From IMG/VR virus record IMGVR_UViG_3300028840_008186, positions 28,222-92,221 of that record: a stretch of DNA of 64,000 nt; one strand, given 5' to 3'. The number at the start of each line of letters is the position of its first letter. Positions within the stretch are counted from its first letter, which is position 1. The notes below the pieces were generated by a model. It had not been told where the DNA came from, ran no database searches, and saw only the letters and a list, made by a program, of their open reading frames with translations. The position numbers and the translations under genes are program-made. The stretch comes from a virus. Below, in pieces: positions 8,345 to 14,956 of this stretch.

Positions 8345-9010
8345 TTAAAACTTTGCACCTGTACCCTCTTTCATGTCCTTGCCTTTGGTCCGTTTGGGAG
8401 TCTGGGGTTTGCCCATCAACGCTTCCAGGTACTCTTCTTGTACTGTGGGTGGCTTGGGTATACACTTTTTGCCCCCTTTACGCCGCTGTGCAATCCGACC
8501 CCAGTGCCTGTCTATGGAATCGCAGGTTTTCCTGAACTCCCTATACACTGGGTGCACACGGCTGGAATCTTCAGGATCCCGGGACCATCCGTCCAACCGC
8601 AACATCTCCATCTTATGCCTCCAAAGATTATTATACAAAGGCACAAGGTTGAAACCGATAACCACAACCTTATCCCAATCTGGTCCTGAAACCTCCATAA
8701 GCTGCAATGCAGAAGTAATTACAGCTCGCAAATAGTACTTTTGCAAAAGACACCATTTCCATCTGATTCCTGAAATGGGCATAGCCTTCTTTTCACTATT
8801 GCGAGCGTAGGTGCAAGGACGTAAGGGACATTCTATCTCCCGGCATTCCTCTAGGTGATCCCAAAACACCAAGTTATACCCTTCAGGATCCCCTGTAGGC
8901 CACTTGCCTCTGTGAATGGTATCCCGTCCCATCTTGTCTATAAGCTGTGGGGGAAGCTTGAACTTTCGGAATGCTTTGGAATTAGTTGGCGATGTGAGTG
9001 TAACTCCCAT
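8345..9010 (-). CDS. Hypothetical protein, first gene of head operon
   Basis: A 221-residue protein with an AAAGGAGGAGGGG SD, first on the leftward transcript. It holds a Cys cluster (CREIECPLRPC at about 55-66), a Trp-rich centre and a basic C-terminal tail. Position two to three genes upstream of terL makes it a candidate small terminase subunit, but no HTH was recognised and this is only positional. Confidence 0.65.
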   Translation of the reverse strand: MGVTLTSPTNSKAFRKFKLPPQLIDKMGRDTIHRGKWPTGDPEGYNLVFWDHLEECREIECPLRPCTYARNSEKKAMPISGIRWKWCLLQKYYLRAVITSALQLMEVSGPDWDKVVVIGFNLVPLYNNLWRHKMEMLRLDGWSRDPEDSSRVHPVYREFRKTCDSIDRHWGRIAQRRKGGKKCIPKPPTVQEEYLEALMGKPQTPKRTKGKDMKEGTGAKF

Positions 9011-9364
9011 ACCCCTCCTCCTTTCAGTTGTAAACGGTTGGGCTGTACTTCTTGAAGAAGCTGCATCCCTTAAATTGTAGCTAAAACCCTCGGAAGAGTA
9101 AACCTACTTCCTTTTGTGGTTCGAGTCTGCAGAACAGTATGTACCTGGGAAGGTGTAAGACTCTACTAGGACTATGTACATACCTGTGGGGTCAATACTC
9201 TGTGTGCACAGAATTTTGCGGTGGGTACCCCTGGCCTAGAGTAAGAAGGCGGAAAAACTCTTTAGAGAAGGGGGGTCGGATTCTAAGGCTAAAACCTCCC
9301 GGACGGTACCGCCTCCCGGACGGGTAAAACCTAAAACCTAGTACTTAAGAAGGGAGAGAGAAAA
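9011..9364. promoter_or_regulatory. Divergent control region
   Basis: A 354-base gap between leftward head genes and rightward genes. It contains a CTTTTGTGGTTCGAGT motif (9111-9126; 15 of 16 bases recur at 10236-10251) and two GTATGTAC/ATGTACATACCTG-like segments near 9139-9184. At about 9215-9245 there is a diverged copy of the promoter-like element found at 10666, 12576 and 17205. CTCCCGGACGG is repeated at 9296 and 9313. No convincing gene is present; a 62-codon frame at 9139-9327 has no SD. Confidence 0.5.
9215..9245 (+). promoter_or_regulatory. Diverged fourth copy of GGGTACCC promoter element
   Basis: Shares GGGTACCC, a following TGG, and TAG-GTAAG with the copy at 10666-10693 but with a one-base length difference in the middle. 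It lies about 120 bases before the 182-residue gene, the same relative place as the other copies have to their genes. It is a weaker match, so confidence is lower. Confidence 0.35.
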
Positions 9365-9913
9365 ATGAGTAAAGGTAAAAGCGAGAAGGTAGAGAAGGTA
9401 GCGAAGGTCGGAGCGGGTAACGAAGCTTTAATCGAAGAGGCTAAAAGCCTAGGAGTTAAGGTAGACGCCCTACTTAGGGCGGGATTACTCGAAGAGGCGC
9501 GCGAGAAAATCGAGAGGGAAAAGACTCTAGCGAAGGCTAAGGAAGCCGCCCTAATCGTCGGTCGGTCGGCGAATCGATTCGCCCTATTTTATCGAAAGAT
9601 AGGGGAGTCGCTAAAGGCGGGGCGTCTCCCGTCGGGAGTAGAGGATCGCGAGTATACCTTCGGTATACTCGGGCTTTACCCGAAAGAGGGACGCGGGGGA
9701 GGAGTAAGTGACTGGGCTAATAAGGGCGCTTCTAAAGGAAACGCGCTATTCGCCGAAATCGTCCGGACCGGAAACGCCGAGGCCTTTCTAAAGGCCTACG
9801 ATAAGGTCCGGACGGGCGAAGCGACCGAAGGGGTAAAAACCGGGATCGATTACCTAAAGGGATTCGCCCCCGAGATCCGTAAAGCCCTAGGATTCGCCCC
9901 CGAGAGTAAATAA
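9365..9913 (+). CDS. Paralogous small protein encoded in CA-free DNA
   Basis: A 182-residue basic helical protein with a GGGAGAG SD. Residues 39-60 (AGLLEEAREKIE) and 110-120 (GRGGGVSDWANK) match segments of the protein at 12710-13144 (AGLLDEAANKID; GEGGGSSDWGHK), so the two are paralogues. The coding sequence has no CA dinucleotide, and TG only in the start ATG, the Trp codon and one codon junction. Accordingly the protein has no His, Gln or Cys and no internal Met, unlike its paralogue. Codon choice (many CTA, TCG, CGA, GCC) is unlike its neighbours. Function is unknown. Confidence 0.8.
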   Translation: MSKGKSEKVEKVAKVGAGNEALIEEAKSLGVKVDALLRAGLLEEAREKIEREKTLAKAKEAALIVGRSANRFALFYRKIGESLKAGRLPSGVEDREYTFGILGLYPKEGRGGGVSDWANKGASKGNALFAEIVRTGNAEAFLKAYDKVRTGEATEGVKTGIDYLKGFAPEIRKALGFAPESK

Positions 9914-9925
9914 TAAACCTTAACC

Positions 9926-9948
9926 GGGAGGGGCGCTTCGCCCCTCCC
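9926..9948 (+). terminator. Intercistronic hairpin
   Basis: A perfect 10-bp stem (GGGAGGGGCG with CGCCCCTCCC) and CTT loop lie directly after the 182-codon gene. No U-run follows, so this may be an mRNA-stabilising or attenuating hairpin rather than a full terminator. Confidence 0.5.
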
Positions 9949-9971
9949 CTACTACGAAGGAGGTCTGGAAA

Positions 9972-10130
9972 ATGGAATTAGTAGAACTTTTTGAAAGGTA
10001 CGAATTTCCTAAGGACGAATGCTTCGGATTAGCCGACGACGAATTGGAGAACTATTACCTTCGGACCGAACGGGAAAATACCGGTCTGAAGATAGTGGAG
10101 CTCGATTATCCTAACGTAACCTGGGCTTAG
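9972..10130 (+). CDS. Small acidic hypothetical protein
   Basis: A 52-residue acidic protein (MELVELFERYEF start) with AAGGAGG seven bases before the ATG. It is downstream of the 182-codon gene, after a hairpin, and before another hairpin, so the two genes form one unit. The whole gene also lacks CA, though TG is present. No family was recognised. Confidence 0.6.
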   Translation: MELVELFERYEFPKDECFGLADDELENYYLRTERENTGLKIVELDYPNVTWA

Positions 10131-10140
10131 AACCTGAAAA

Positions 10141-10163
10141 GACCCCTCCCGTAGGGAGGGGTC
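10141..10163. terminator. Strong hairpin ending the CA-free unit
   Basis: A perfect 10-bp stem, GACCCCTCCC with GGGAGGGGTC, around a GTA loop. On the minus strand the stem is followed by TTTTC; on the plus strand by ATTTCCCC. It probably acts as a (possibly bidirectional) terminator. The first CA after position 9210 is at its 3' end (10163). Confidence 0.55.
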
Positions 10164-10183
10164 ATTTCCCCAGCCACCCAGGC

Positions 10184-10399
10184 CCACTTTTCTGTCCAGC
10201 TCACGGATATTTCTGGGAACAAATCGGTAGACTCACTTTTGTGGTTTGAGTGATGGCGGATACGCAAATCCTGAACTGTTCGCTGCAGTCCACTTTTCTG
10301 GTCTGAATAAAACAACTCTATTCCACTTTTCTGAACCCTGCTTGCCTCACTCACTAAAGTGGGTGCTGAGGAACACTTTTTCTTAGGAACACTTTCTTG
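10184..10399. repeat. Iterated CACTTTTCTG motifs
   Basis: CCACTTTTCTG occurs exactly at 10184-10194, 10290-10300 and 10323-10333. Variants lie at 10233 (TCACTTTTGTGG), 10372 (AACACTTTTTCTT) and 10388 (AACACTTTCTTG), all in the same orientation, in 216 non-coding bases. Such iteration suggests binding sites for a phage regulator or replication initiator; spacing is irregular. Confidence 0.6.
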
Positions 10400-10665
10400 A
10401 ACTGGGTGTGCTGCAAGGTTGATGGCATGACGCAGAAGCCCTGAGCAATGGGTTCTGAAACTTGGTTGATGGCTGGCAAAATCAACACGCGCATACCCAT
10501 AACGCAGGAACACCAATACACTTACCCACCTACATACCCCACCTTAGCCCCAGTGCTTTCCTAGTCTACACACTTTCCAGAGTACCACCACTCTTCAGCC
10601 TAATAGCAATTAGGTACTCATACATACACTCCCCTAATTTATTCCGTACCACTACGAATATTTCC

Positions 10666-10693
10666 CTTTATGGGGTACCCGGTGGTTAGGGTA
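10666..10693 (+). promoter_or_regulatory. Promoter-like element, copy 1
   Basis: The 28 bases from CTTTATGGGG to AGGGTA are identical to 12576-12603 and 24 of 28 match 17205-17232. Each copy sits before a block of plus-strand genes. Here the position equivalent to the -10 hexamers of the other copies reads TAAGCT. It could be a promoter for a phage sigma-like factor or an operator. Confidence 0.6.
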
Positions 10694-10709
10694 AGCTAGG
10701 CGTTACCTA

Positions 10710-10729
10710 TCGGCTCCTAGGGGAGCCGA
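10710..10729 (+). other. 5' leader hairpin
   Basis: TCGGCTCC-TAGG-GGAGCCGA gives a perfect 8-bp stem 16 bases after promoter element copy 1 and 25 bases before the first SD of the leader. It probably caps or stabilises the transcript 5' end. Confidence 0.45.
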
Positions 10730-10810
10730 CTAGCGCACTTTAATCTAATTCAGAAAGGAGGTGAATATTCGGTTTTGAATAAATCTCTAACTCAAAAGGA
10801 GGAAAGAACA

Positions 10811-11326
10811 ATGAGTAATGAATTTCGTAAAATTGTATCCCGTATACTGACGGAGGATCCATGGGATCCGAACGTGAACGATGCGGACCTAGAGGTATCA
10901 GCGATCGATGATAAATTTCGCCGGTTCAGTGTATATAACCCCCGGAAGCACTACCTCATATTACACACGGGTGACGACGTAATAGTGGGATGTGAGAACG
11001 GGAATAACGAAGCTTTCAAGCTCGACGTTCCACTGGACGGAATTTATCTCGACCGGGATATATTCATTCAGGCTGAGAAGACCATTGTGGAAGGTCGGCT
11101 CGTGATGTGTAAGCACTGCGAGGGTCCTTGTGACCTAGCGGAAACCGTATTAACCCGGTATCAGTCCGACACTGGAACTGAAAGATGTGGTAACTGTAGG
11201 TTTGTATACTGGGAGGACGGGGACGAGTACGCGGGATATCATTGTGGGTGTCCCTACGGAATCCGGTATGAAAAACCCGTAGCGAGTAACGACCACTGCG
11301 GGTTGTGGATGAAGATAGTAGGTTAG
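10811..11326 (+). CDS. Cys-rich hypothetical protein
   Basis: A 171-residue protein. The ATG at 10811 was chosen because AGGAGG lies 8 bases upstream; a TTG at 10775, after an earlier AAAGGAGGTGA, is an in-frame alternative. The N-terminal half is beta-like. The C-terminal half has eight Cys and two His (CKHCEGPC, CGNC, CGCPYG), suggesting bound zinc. It is first in the block behind promoter element copy 1. Function is unknown. Confidence 0.75.
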   Translation: MSNEFRKIVSRILTEDPWDPNVNDADLEVSAIDDKFRRFSVYNPRKHYLILHTGDDVIVGCENGNNEAFKLDVPLDGIYLDRDIFIQAEKTIVEGRLVMCKHCEGPCDLAETVLTRYQSDTGTERCGNCRFVYWEDGDEYAGYHCGCPYGIRYEKPVASNDHCGLWMKIVG

Positions 11327-11333
11327 ATCACTG

Positions 11334-11355
11334 GGGGAGGCCGGGAGGCCTCCCC
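11334..11355 (+). other. Intercistronic hairpin
   Basis: GGGGAGGCC with GGCCTCCCC, a 9-bp stem around GGGA, fills the gap between the genes at 10811 and 11376 and lies just before the latter's AAAGGAGGTGA. It may protect or process the polycistronic mRNA. Confidence 0.45.
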
Positions 11356-11375
11356 TCTTCAAAGGAGGTGAATTT

Positions 11376-11609
11376 ATGGAGGTCAACGGGACACTCACAG
11401 AAGTTCGATTCGGCCACGGCGACGGCGTGAAGCTGTGGGTCTGGGACCGGAAGATCATCGGTTGTAACGCAGCCAAAACTATAGATGGTAGTCGTTACTG
11501 CTTTTTGTGCGATTACCACTGCGAGGCTATGCTTGAAGATGTGACGAAAGTCGCTGAAGATCACAAGACCTGGATCAAGTCAGTTGGGATCCTGAAAGAT
11601 TGGAGGTAG
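11376..11609 (+). CDS. Small protein with paired Cys
   Basis: A 77-residue protein with an AAAGGAGGTGA SD. It has a beta-rich start (GTLTEVRFGHGDGVKLWVWD) and CFLCDYHC near residue 45, a possible half zinc site. No family was recognised. Part of the small-gene block. Confidence 0.7.
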   Translation: MEVNGTLTEVRFGHGDGVKLWVWDRKIIGCNAAKTIDGSRYCFLCDYHCEAMLEDVTKVAEDHKTWIKSVGILKDWR

Positions 11610-11612
11610 GAT

Positions 11613-11798
11613 ATGGAATTACCTACATTGAAGGCAACATTGATGAATCGGGATGGTTTGAGTTCAGAAGAAGTCGATGATATGATCGCCGACGCTCGTG
11701 AGGAGTTGATGGAGCGGATTGAAAATGGTGAATATTGCGATGATTTCTGTGAAGAGATGTTTGGACTTGAACCGGATTACATTATGGACCTGATATAA
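11613..11798 (+). CDS. Small acidic helical protein
   Basis: A 61-residue, strongly acidic and helical protein (EEVDDMIADAREELMERIE) three bases after the previous gene, with a GGAGG SD inside that gene's 3' end. It resembles many small phage proteins of unknown role. Confidence 0.65.
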   Translation: MELPTLKATLMNRDGLSSEEVDDMIADAREELMERIENGEYCDDFCEEMFGLEPDYIMDLI

Positions 11799-11817
11799 GA
11801 AAGGAGAGTCTGAAGAA

Positions 11818-12078
11818 ATGAAAGAGAAAGATTTCAAATTTGAAGAAACAATCGAGCACGAAGGCACATCGGCTGAAGCGGCAATGCTCCATATCGCACA
11901 AAAACACCCGGAGAAGGCACTCAATATCCTATTCCATGTTCTGGACGGGGCGTTGGCTGGACTGCCTAGCGACCAGAAAGACTGGAGGAGCAATATTGAA
12001 TATTCGCAGGTGCTCTTGATCCTGCGAAGTCTGGATGCAACCAGTAGGCTCATCGCTGAGTATATGACCGCTGATTAG
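11818..12078 (+). CDS. Hypothetical helical protein
   Basis: An 86-residue helical protein with an AAAGGAG SD. Residues 19-50 (SAEAAMLHIAQKHPEKALNI) look like paired amphipathic helices. No recognised family. A hairpin follows at 12091-12116. Confidence 0.65.
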   Translation: MKEKDFKFEETIEHEGTSAEAAMLHIAQKHPEKALNILFHVLDGALAGLPSDQKDWRSNIEYSQVLLILRSLDATSRLIAEYMTAD

Positions 12079-12090
12079 GATAACCCTGAA

Positions 12091-12116
12091 GCCCTCCGGT
12101 TGAAAGACCGGAGGGC
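12091..12116 (+). other. Intercistronic hairpin
   Basis: GCCCTCCGGT with ACCGGAGGGC, a perfect 10-bp stem around TGAAAG. A near-identical stem (CCCTCCGGC/GCCGGAGGG) recurs at 17649-17671, also between genes and before an SD. No U-run. Confidence 0.5.
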
Positions 12117-12140
12117 CATAAACAAAGGAGGTCTGAAGAA

Positions 12141-12524
12141 ATGAAAGATACAGGATTGTTGTTGGAGCGGATGCGGGAACAAGATCTCGTGCACTTGCTC
12201 GAGGACAAGATCGAGATGCTGGGATTTACCCGAGAATGGGTTGCAAACCCAGCTGATCCCACGCAGGTCACACGCACCGAGGCCAAGGTATATATGCCGT
12301 ACGGCATAGCCAACGACACAGGAGAGCCAGAGGAGATCCGGGTTACAATGACTCGGGATTGGGCCACAACGATTGCCATCGGATGCGACACTGGCAGGTG
12401 TGACCTCATATGGGTCCCGCAAGATGAAACATGGAGCGAGATATGGCATGTTGGCGGAGGGCAAGGGCTAGACATCTTGCACGCCATACTTACAGATGGT
12501 GATTTTCCTCCATTGGAAGATTAA
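12141..12524 (+). CDS. Hypothetical protein
   Basis: A 127-residue protein with an AAAGGAGG SD. Contains alternating beta segments (VTRTEAKVYMPYG; IRVTMTRDWATTIAIG) after a short N-terminal helix. No family was recognised. It is the last gene before promoter element copy 2. Confidence 0.7.
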   Translation: MKDTGLLLERMREQDLVHLLEDKIEMLGFTREWVANPADPTQVTRTEAKVYMPYGIANDTGEPEEIRVTMTRDWATTIAIGCDTGRCDLIWVPQDETWSEIWHVGGGQGLDILHAILTDGDFPPLED

Positions 12525-12575
12525 ACCAAAACCGGGATATGATGCCGGAAAAATCGTAGTGAGGCCAAGAAAACT

Positions 12576-12607
12576 CTTTATGGGGTACCCGGTGGTTAGG
12601 GTATAAT
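12576..12607 (+). promoter_or_regulatory. Promoter-like element, copy 2, with TATAAT
   Basis: Identical over 28 bases to copy 1, and ends in a perfect TATAAT (12602-12607). No TTGACA lies at the usual distance; the conserved CTTTATGGGGTACCCGG would occupy the -35 zone. This suggests an activator- or alternative-sigma-dependent promoter for the genes from 12659. Confidence 0.65.
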
Positions 12608-12709
12608 ATACCTAAATCGTTAGAAAACGACCGGCTCAAGGAGAAAGGAGGTGAGATAGTGAAGGGAGCCAACAACAAACTCAATCCAAACGGAAAGGAG
12701 AATGAGAAG

Positions 12710-13144
12710 ATGGGAAAGAAAAAGATAGTCAGGAATGCAGGACAACACAAGGTTGAAGATCTCCGCGCCCAAGCAGCCGAAGCTGGTGTGGATATCTCCA
12801 AGCTGGTAGAGGCGGGATTGCTCGATGAGGCTGCGAACAAGATCGATCAGAGCGAAAAGCTCAAAGCAGCCGAAGCCAAGAAGACCGGCAAAGCCATTCC
12901 CAAAAACCGCTGGGAACGGTTGTGGACCAAGATCGATAGGGAGATCAAGGATCTCGGCGTTGAGGATTGCGAGATTCTGATGGCGATGAAATATCTCACC
13001 CTGAAAGAGGGTGAGGGCGGCGGTTCCAGCGATTGGGGCCACAAAGCGGGGCTGAAAGCTGCCCTGCTCGCATATAGGCACGCCCCTGAATGCCTGTCCA
13101 AGGCGCACAAAGCGAAGATCAAGGAGATGATCAAAGACGCTTAG
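12710..13144 (+). CDS. Paralogue of the 9365 protein
   Basis: A 144-residue protein starting at an ATG with AAAGGAG. An in-frame GTG at 12659, 5 bases after AAAGGAGGTGA, would add 17 residues. Shares the AGLLDEA helix and the GEGGGSSDW motif with the protein at 9365-9913, but its DNA has ordinary CA/TG content and it contains His, Gln and Cys. Likely a small helical nucleic-acid- or host-protein-binding factor; function unknown. Confidence 0.75.
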   Translation: MGKKKIVRNAGQHKVEDLRAQAAEAGVDISKLVEAGLLDEAANKIDQSEKLKAAEAKKTGKAIPKNRWERLWTKIDREIKDLGVEDCEILMAMKYLTLKEGEGGGSSDWGHKAGLKAALLAYRHAPECLSKAHKAKIKEMIKDA

Positions 13145-13191
13145 TCATCGCTCCGACCAGCAAGCTGCGATCGGTTTGTTGGTCGGCTCGG

Positions 13192-13218
13192 TTGACTAAC
13201 CGTGGACAATAATATGAT
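13192..13218 (+). promoter_or_regulatory. Possible sigma-70-like promoter
   Basis: TTGACT and TATGAT are separated by 15 bases in the 133-base gap before the gene at 13278. The spacer is shorter than the usual 17, so this is tentative. Imperfect hairpins flank it (CCGACCA at 13153 with TGGTCGG at 13180; CGCCCC at 13227 with GGGGCG at 13242). Confidence 0.3.
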
Positions 13219-13277
13219 AACAGGAACGCCCCCGCCTTTGAGGGGCGGAGCTGTGTCAACAGAAAGGAGGTGAATAG

Positions 13278-13577
13278 ATGAAATACTTCAAAGTACAACT
13301 CAAAAAGGGCGGTGTGCTCGTTTCAACCGAGGATATCCGCAGTGGGGTTGTGAAGGTGAGGGGCTGTTACGATGATGTTGTTGGTCCCTTTGAAGAACTG
13401 CGTTTCTGCATAACCTGTGAATACGCACTACCGGAACACTCCAATCGTTGCGGCGGCTTGAAAGATGAGACGATTGAAGCCGAGGACATTGAGGACTTGT
13501 TTGTAAAAGCCAAAGGCGAGCCTGAATCCATCGCAGCACAGAGGAGGTCAGTATATGGTAGTACCGGAAGTGCGTAG
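13278..13577 (+). CDS. Hypothetical protein with Cys pair
   Basis: A 99-residue protein, AAAGGAGGTGA SD. It has a beta-rich N terminus and a Cys pair (CITC) with a further Cys at about residue 59. The C terminus overlaps the next gene by 23 bases. Unknown function. Confidence 0.7.
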   Translation: MKYFKVQLKKGGVLVSTEDIRSGVVKVRGCYDDVVGPFEELRFCITCEYALPEHSNRCGGLKDETIEAEDIEDLFVKAKGEPESIAAQRRSVYGSTGSA

Positions 13578-13749
13578 CGATTGGTGCCCGGATTGCGGCG
13601 CAGGGAAAGACAAACTCCAAGCGTGGCGATCATGGGACGAGCATGGGAAAGCAACACGGATATGTACCGTTTGCTTGGGAAGGAAGATGGAGGAAATAAA
13701 AAATGATATATCTGCAAGGCACCGAGCAAGTGCAGAACGCATCTCATAG
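13555..13749 (+). CDS. Small zinc-binding protein
   Basis: A 64-residue protein with CPDCGAG and CTVCLGR, a treble-clef or zinc-ribbon spacing, and an SD (GAGGAGGT) inside the preceding gene. Similar in style to other small zinc proteins in this region. Function unknown. Confidence 0.7.
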   Translation: MVVPEVRSDWCPDCGAGKDKLQAWRSWDEHGKATRICTVCLGRKMEEIKNDISARHRASAERIS

Positions 13750-13945
13750 AATAAATGAGGCTTCTATGAGGATGAAGGAGACTGCGCACAGAATAGAGAG
13801 CGCCGCCGTGGGTATGGATGCAGCGCTGGATCGGTTCTTCTACAGGATGGATGAGCTGGTAAATACGCTCGTTCAAGAGATGAAATCGATCCAGGAAGCA
13901 AAGCATGAACGAGCGCAGGAATATTTCGATGATGGGACCTGTTGA
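13703..13945 (+). CDS. Coiled-coil protein
   Basis: An 80-residue, almost wholly helical protein with heptad-like spacing of hydrophobics (INEASMRMKETAHRIESAA). The ATG follows GGAGGAAATAAAAA and overlaps the preceding gene by 47 bases. Probably an oligomeric accessory factor; unknown function. Confidence 0.6.
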   Translation: MIYLQGTEQVQNASHRINEASMRMKETAHRIESAAVGMDAALDRFFYRMDELVNTLVQEMKSIQEAKHERAQEYFDDGTC

Positions 13946-14111
13946 TCCTAGGACAACGATATGCCTGATCGCGCTCCTCTTGATTCCGGTAGCCGCCGAA
14001 GCTCCAGAATGGTATCGGATCAAGAAGAGTTCCATTCGCAAAGCGCAGCCCATTCTGGTCTCGAGCGTTGAGACTATATACCGTGGACCGGATGGGGAGA
14101 TATTCAAATGA
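13905..14111 (+). CDS. Small membrane-anchored or exported protein
   Basis: A 68-residue protein with a hydrophobic segment (TTICLIALLLIPVAAEA) after a short basic start, consistent with a signal anchor or signal peptide, then a basic tail. Alternative ATGs lie at 13929 and 13932. The stop overlaps the next ATG (ATGA). Confidence 0.55.
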   Translation: MNERRNISMMGPVDPRTTICLIALLLIPVAAEAPEWYRIKKSSIRKAQPILVSSVETIYRGPDGEIFK

Positions 14112-14242
14112 TTACGTTCTGGCCCTTGAGGTGGTTAAATAAGCTTTTCCTCGCACGTTCCTGTTATGGAGGAAAGCGACACCCTTGGGCCGGATCGATC
14201 TTGAGAGGAGGTAAGCTGATATGTCAGGAGATTGCATATTGA
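14108..14242 (+). CDS. Small basic Trp-rich protein
   Basis: A 44-residue frame starting at an ATG that overlaps the previous stop (ATGA) and running to TGA at 14242. It begins MITFWPLRWLNKLF and is basic and aromatic. No independent SD, so translation would depend on coupling. Existence is moderately supported. Confidence 0.4.
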   Translation: MITFWPLRWLNKLFLARSCYGGKRHPWAGSILRGGKLICQEIAY

Positions 14243-14295
14243 ACAGCCTGATACTAGGGGCGCTGTGTTGGGTTATAATACTTGCTCTGATATAA
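14221..14295 (+). CDS. 24-residue hydrophobic micropeptide
   Basis: ATG at 14221 is preceded by GAGAGGAGGT at good spacing and encodes 24 residues, almost all hydrophobic from residue 6 (ILNSLILGALCWVIILALI), then TAA. This is one transmembrane helix. Candidates: a holin-like, signalling or host-membrane-targeted peptide; function not assignable. Confidence 0.5.
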   Translation: MSGDCILNSLILGALCWVIILALI

Positions 14296-14309
14296 GGAGG
14301 TGAAAGAGG

Positions 14310-14606
14310 ATGCGGTATATCATAGAGATCGACAGTCAAACATTGCCCCCTGAAGATAGCGACTTCCATAGGACAGATCTTGTTATAATGATGAGAGACG
14401 CCCTTCAGGATTTCCTACGAGTCAGGGAGCACCCCACGGAGTATGTCCGAACGAGATATGCTGACCACGACTACAGGTTTAGGGAAATGAAGCTGAGAGA
14501 CGTGGAACGGCGAAACCGAGTGGCCAAATATCTACTCCGTCATGGTAAGGTTGACGTAGATATCCGGAAGCTCGTGCCGGATGATTTGGAAAGGAGAGAG
14601 CAATGA
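14310..14606 (+). CDS. Hypothetical basic protein
   Basis: A 98-residue protein with a TAAGGAGGTGA SD. It is rich in Arg, Asp and His, with an N-terminal strand (RYIIEIDSQ) and a helical remainder. The stop overlaps the next ATG. No family was recognised. Confidence 0.7.
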   Translation: MRYIIEIDSQTLPPEDSDFHRTDLVIMMRDALQDFLRVREHPTEYVRTRYADHDYRFREMKLRDVERRNRVAKYLLRHGKVDVDIRKLVPDDLERREQ

Positions 14607-14953
14607 TACAGAAACCGCAGTGGGAGATTGATCATGGCATAACAGCTGATCGATTTGAAGACCACCATGGTTATTATCTTCAAAAGGCGAAGCTGTTCGG
14701 CATAGGGTGGCCTCGTACTGAAGAGCGGTTTATGAACCGCACGAGGGAGCATTGGGCGGAGCTATATGACCAGGACGAGCATCTCAACAACGCTCGGTTA
14801 AGTGAGTTCGACCGGTACCACTTCTGGGATCTAGCAATCGCTCGACGGTTGCGAGTCCCTATCAGCAAAGCATGCTCAGTATGTATGAGAAAAGCAGTTA
14901 TCAAAGAGGAGGTGCTAAAATGGCGAAGGAGATATCTGGAGAAAGGAGCGTGA
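14603..14953 (+). CDS. Hypothetical protein with CSVC motif
   Basis: A 116-residue protein, GGAGAG SD, coupled to the previous gene by a 4-base overlap. Rich in aromatic residues, Arg and Glu, with a single CSVC near residue 91. Unknown function. Confidence 0.68.
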   Translation: MIQKPQWEIDHGITADRFEDHHGYYLQKAKLFGIGWPRTEERFMNRTREHWAELYDQDEHLNNARLSEFDRYHFWDLAIARRLRVPISKACSVCMRKAVIKEEVLKWRRRYLEKGA

Positions 14954-14956
14954 GCT

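Larger units (their letters stand above)
10131..10810. other. 680-base non-coding region
   Basis: No convincing gene. It begins with the hairpin at 10141-10163, then an iterated CACTTTTCTG segment (10184-10399), then a pyrimidine/adenine-rich stretch without clear structure, then the promoter-like element at 10666-10693, a 5' leader hairpin at 10710-10729 and two SD sequences before the gene at 10811. A 129-codon minus-strand frame (10127-10516) merely translates the repeats and lacks an SD. Confidence 0.6.

Noticed and set aside
9139-9327. 62-codon plus-strand frame before the 9365 gene
   Set aside because: No SD, low-complexity Gly/Arg/Cys product, and it crosses the promoter-like element and repeats.
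10127-10516. 129-codon minus-strand frame in the non-coding gap
   Set aside because: No SD, it translates the iterated CACTTTTCTG motifs, and it spans the terminator hairpin.
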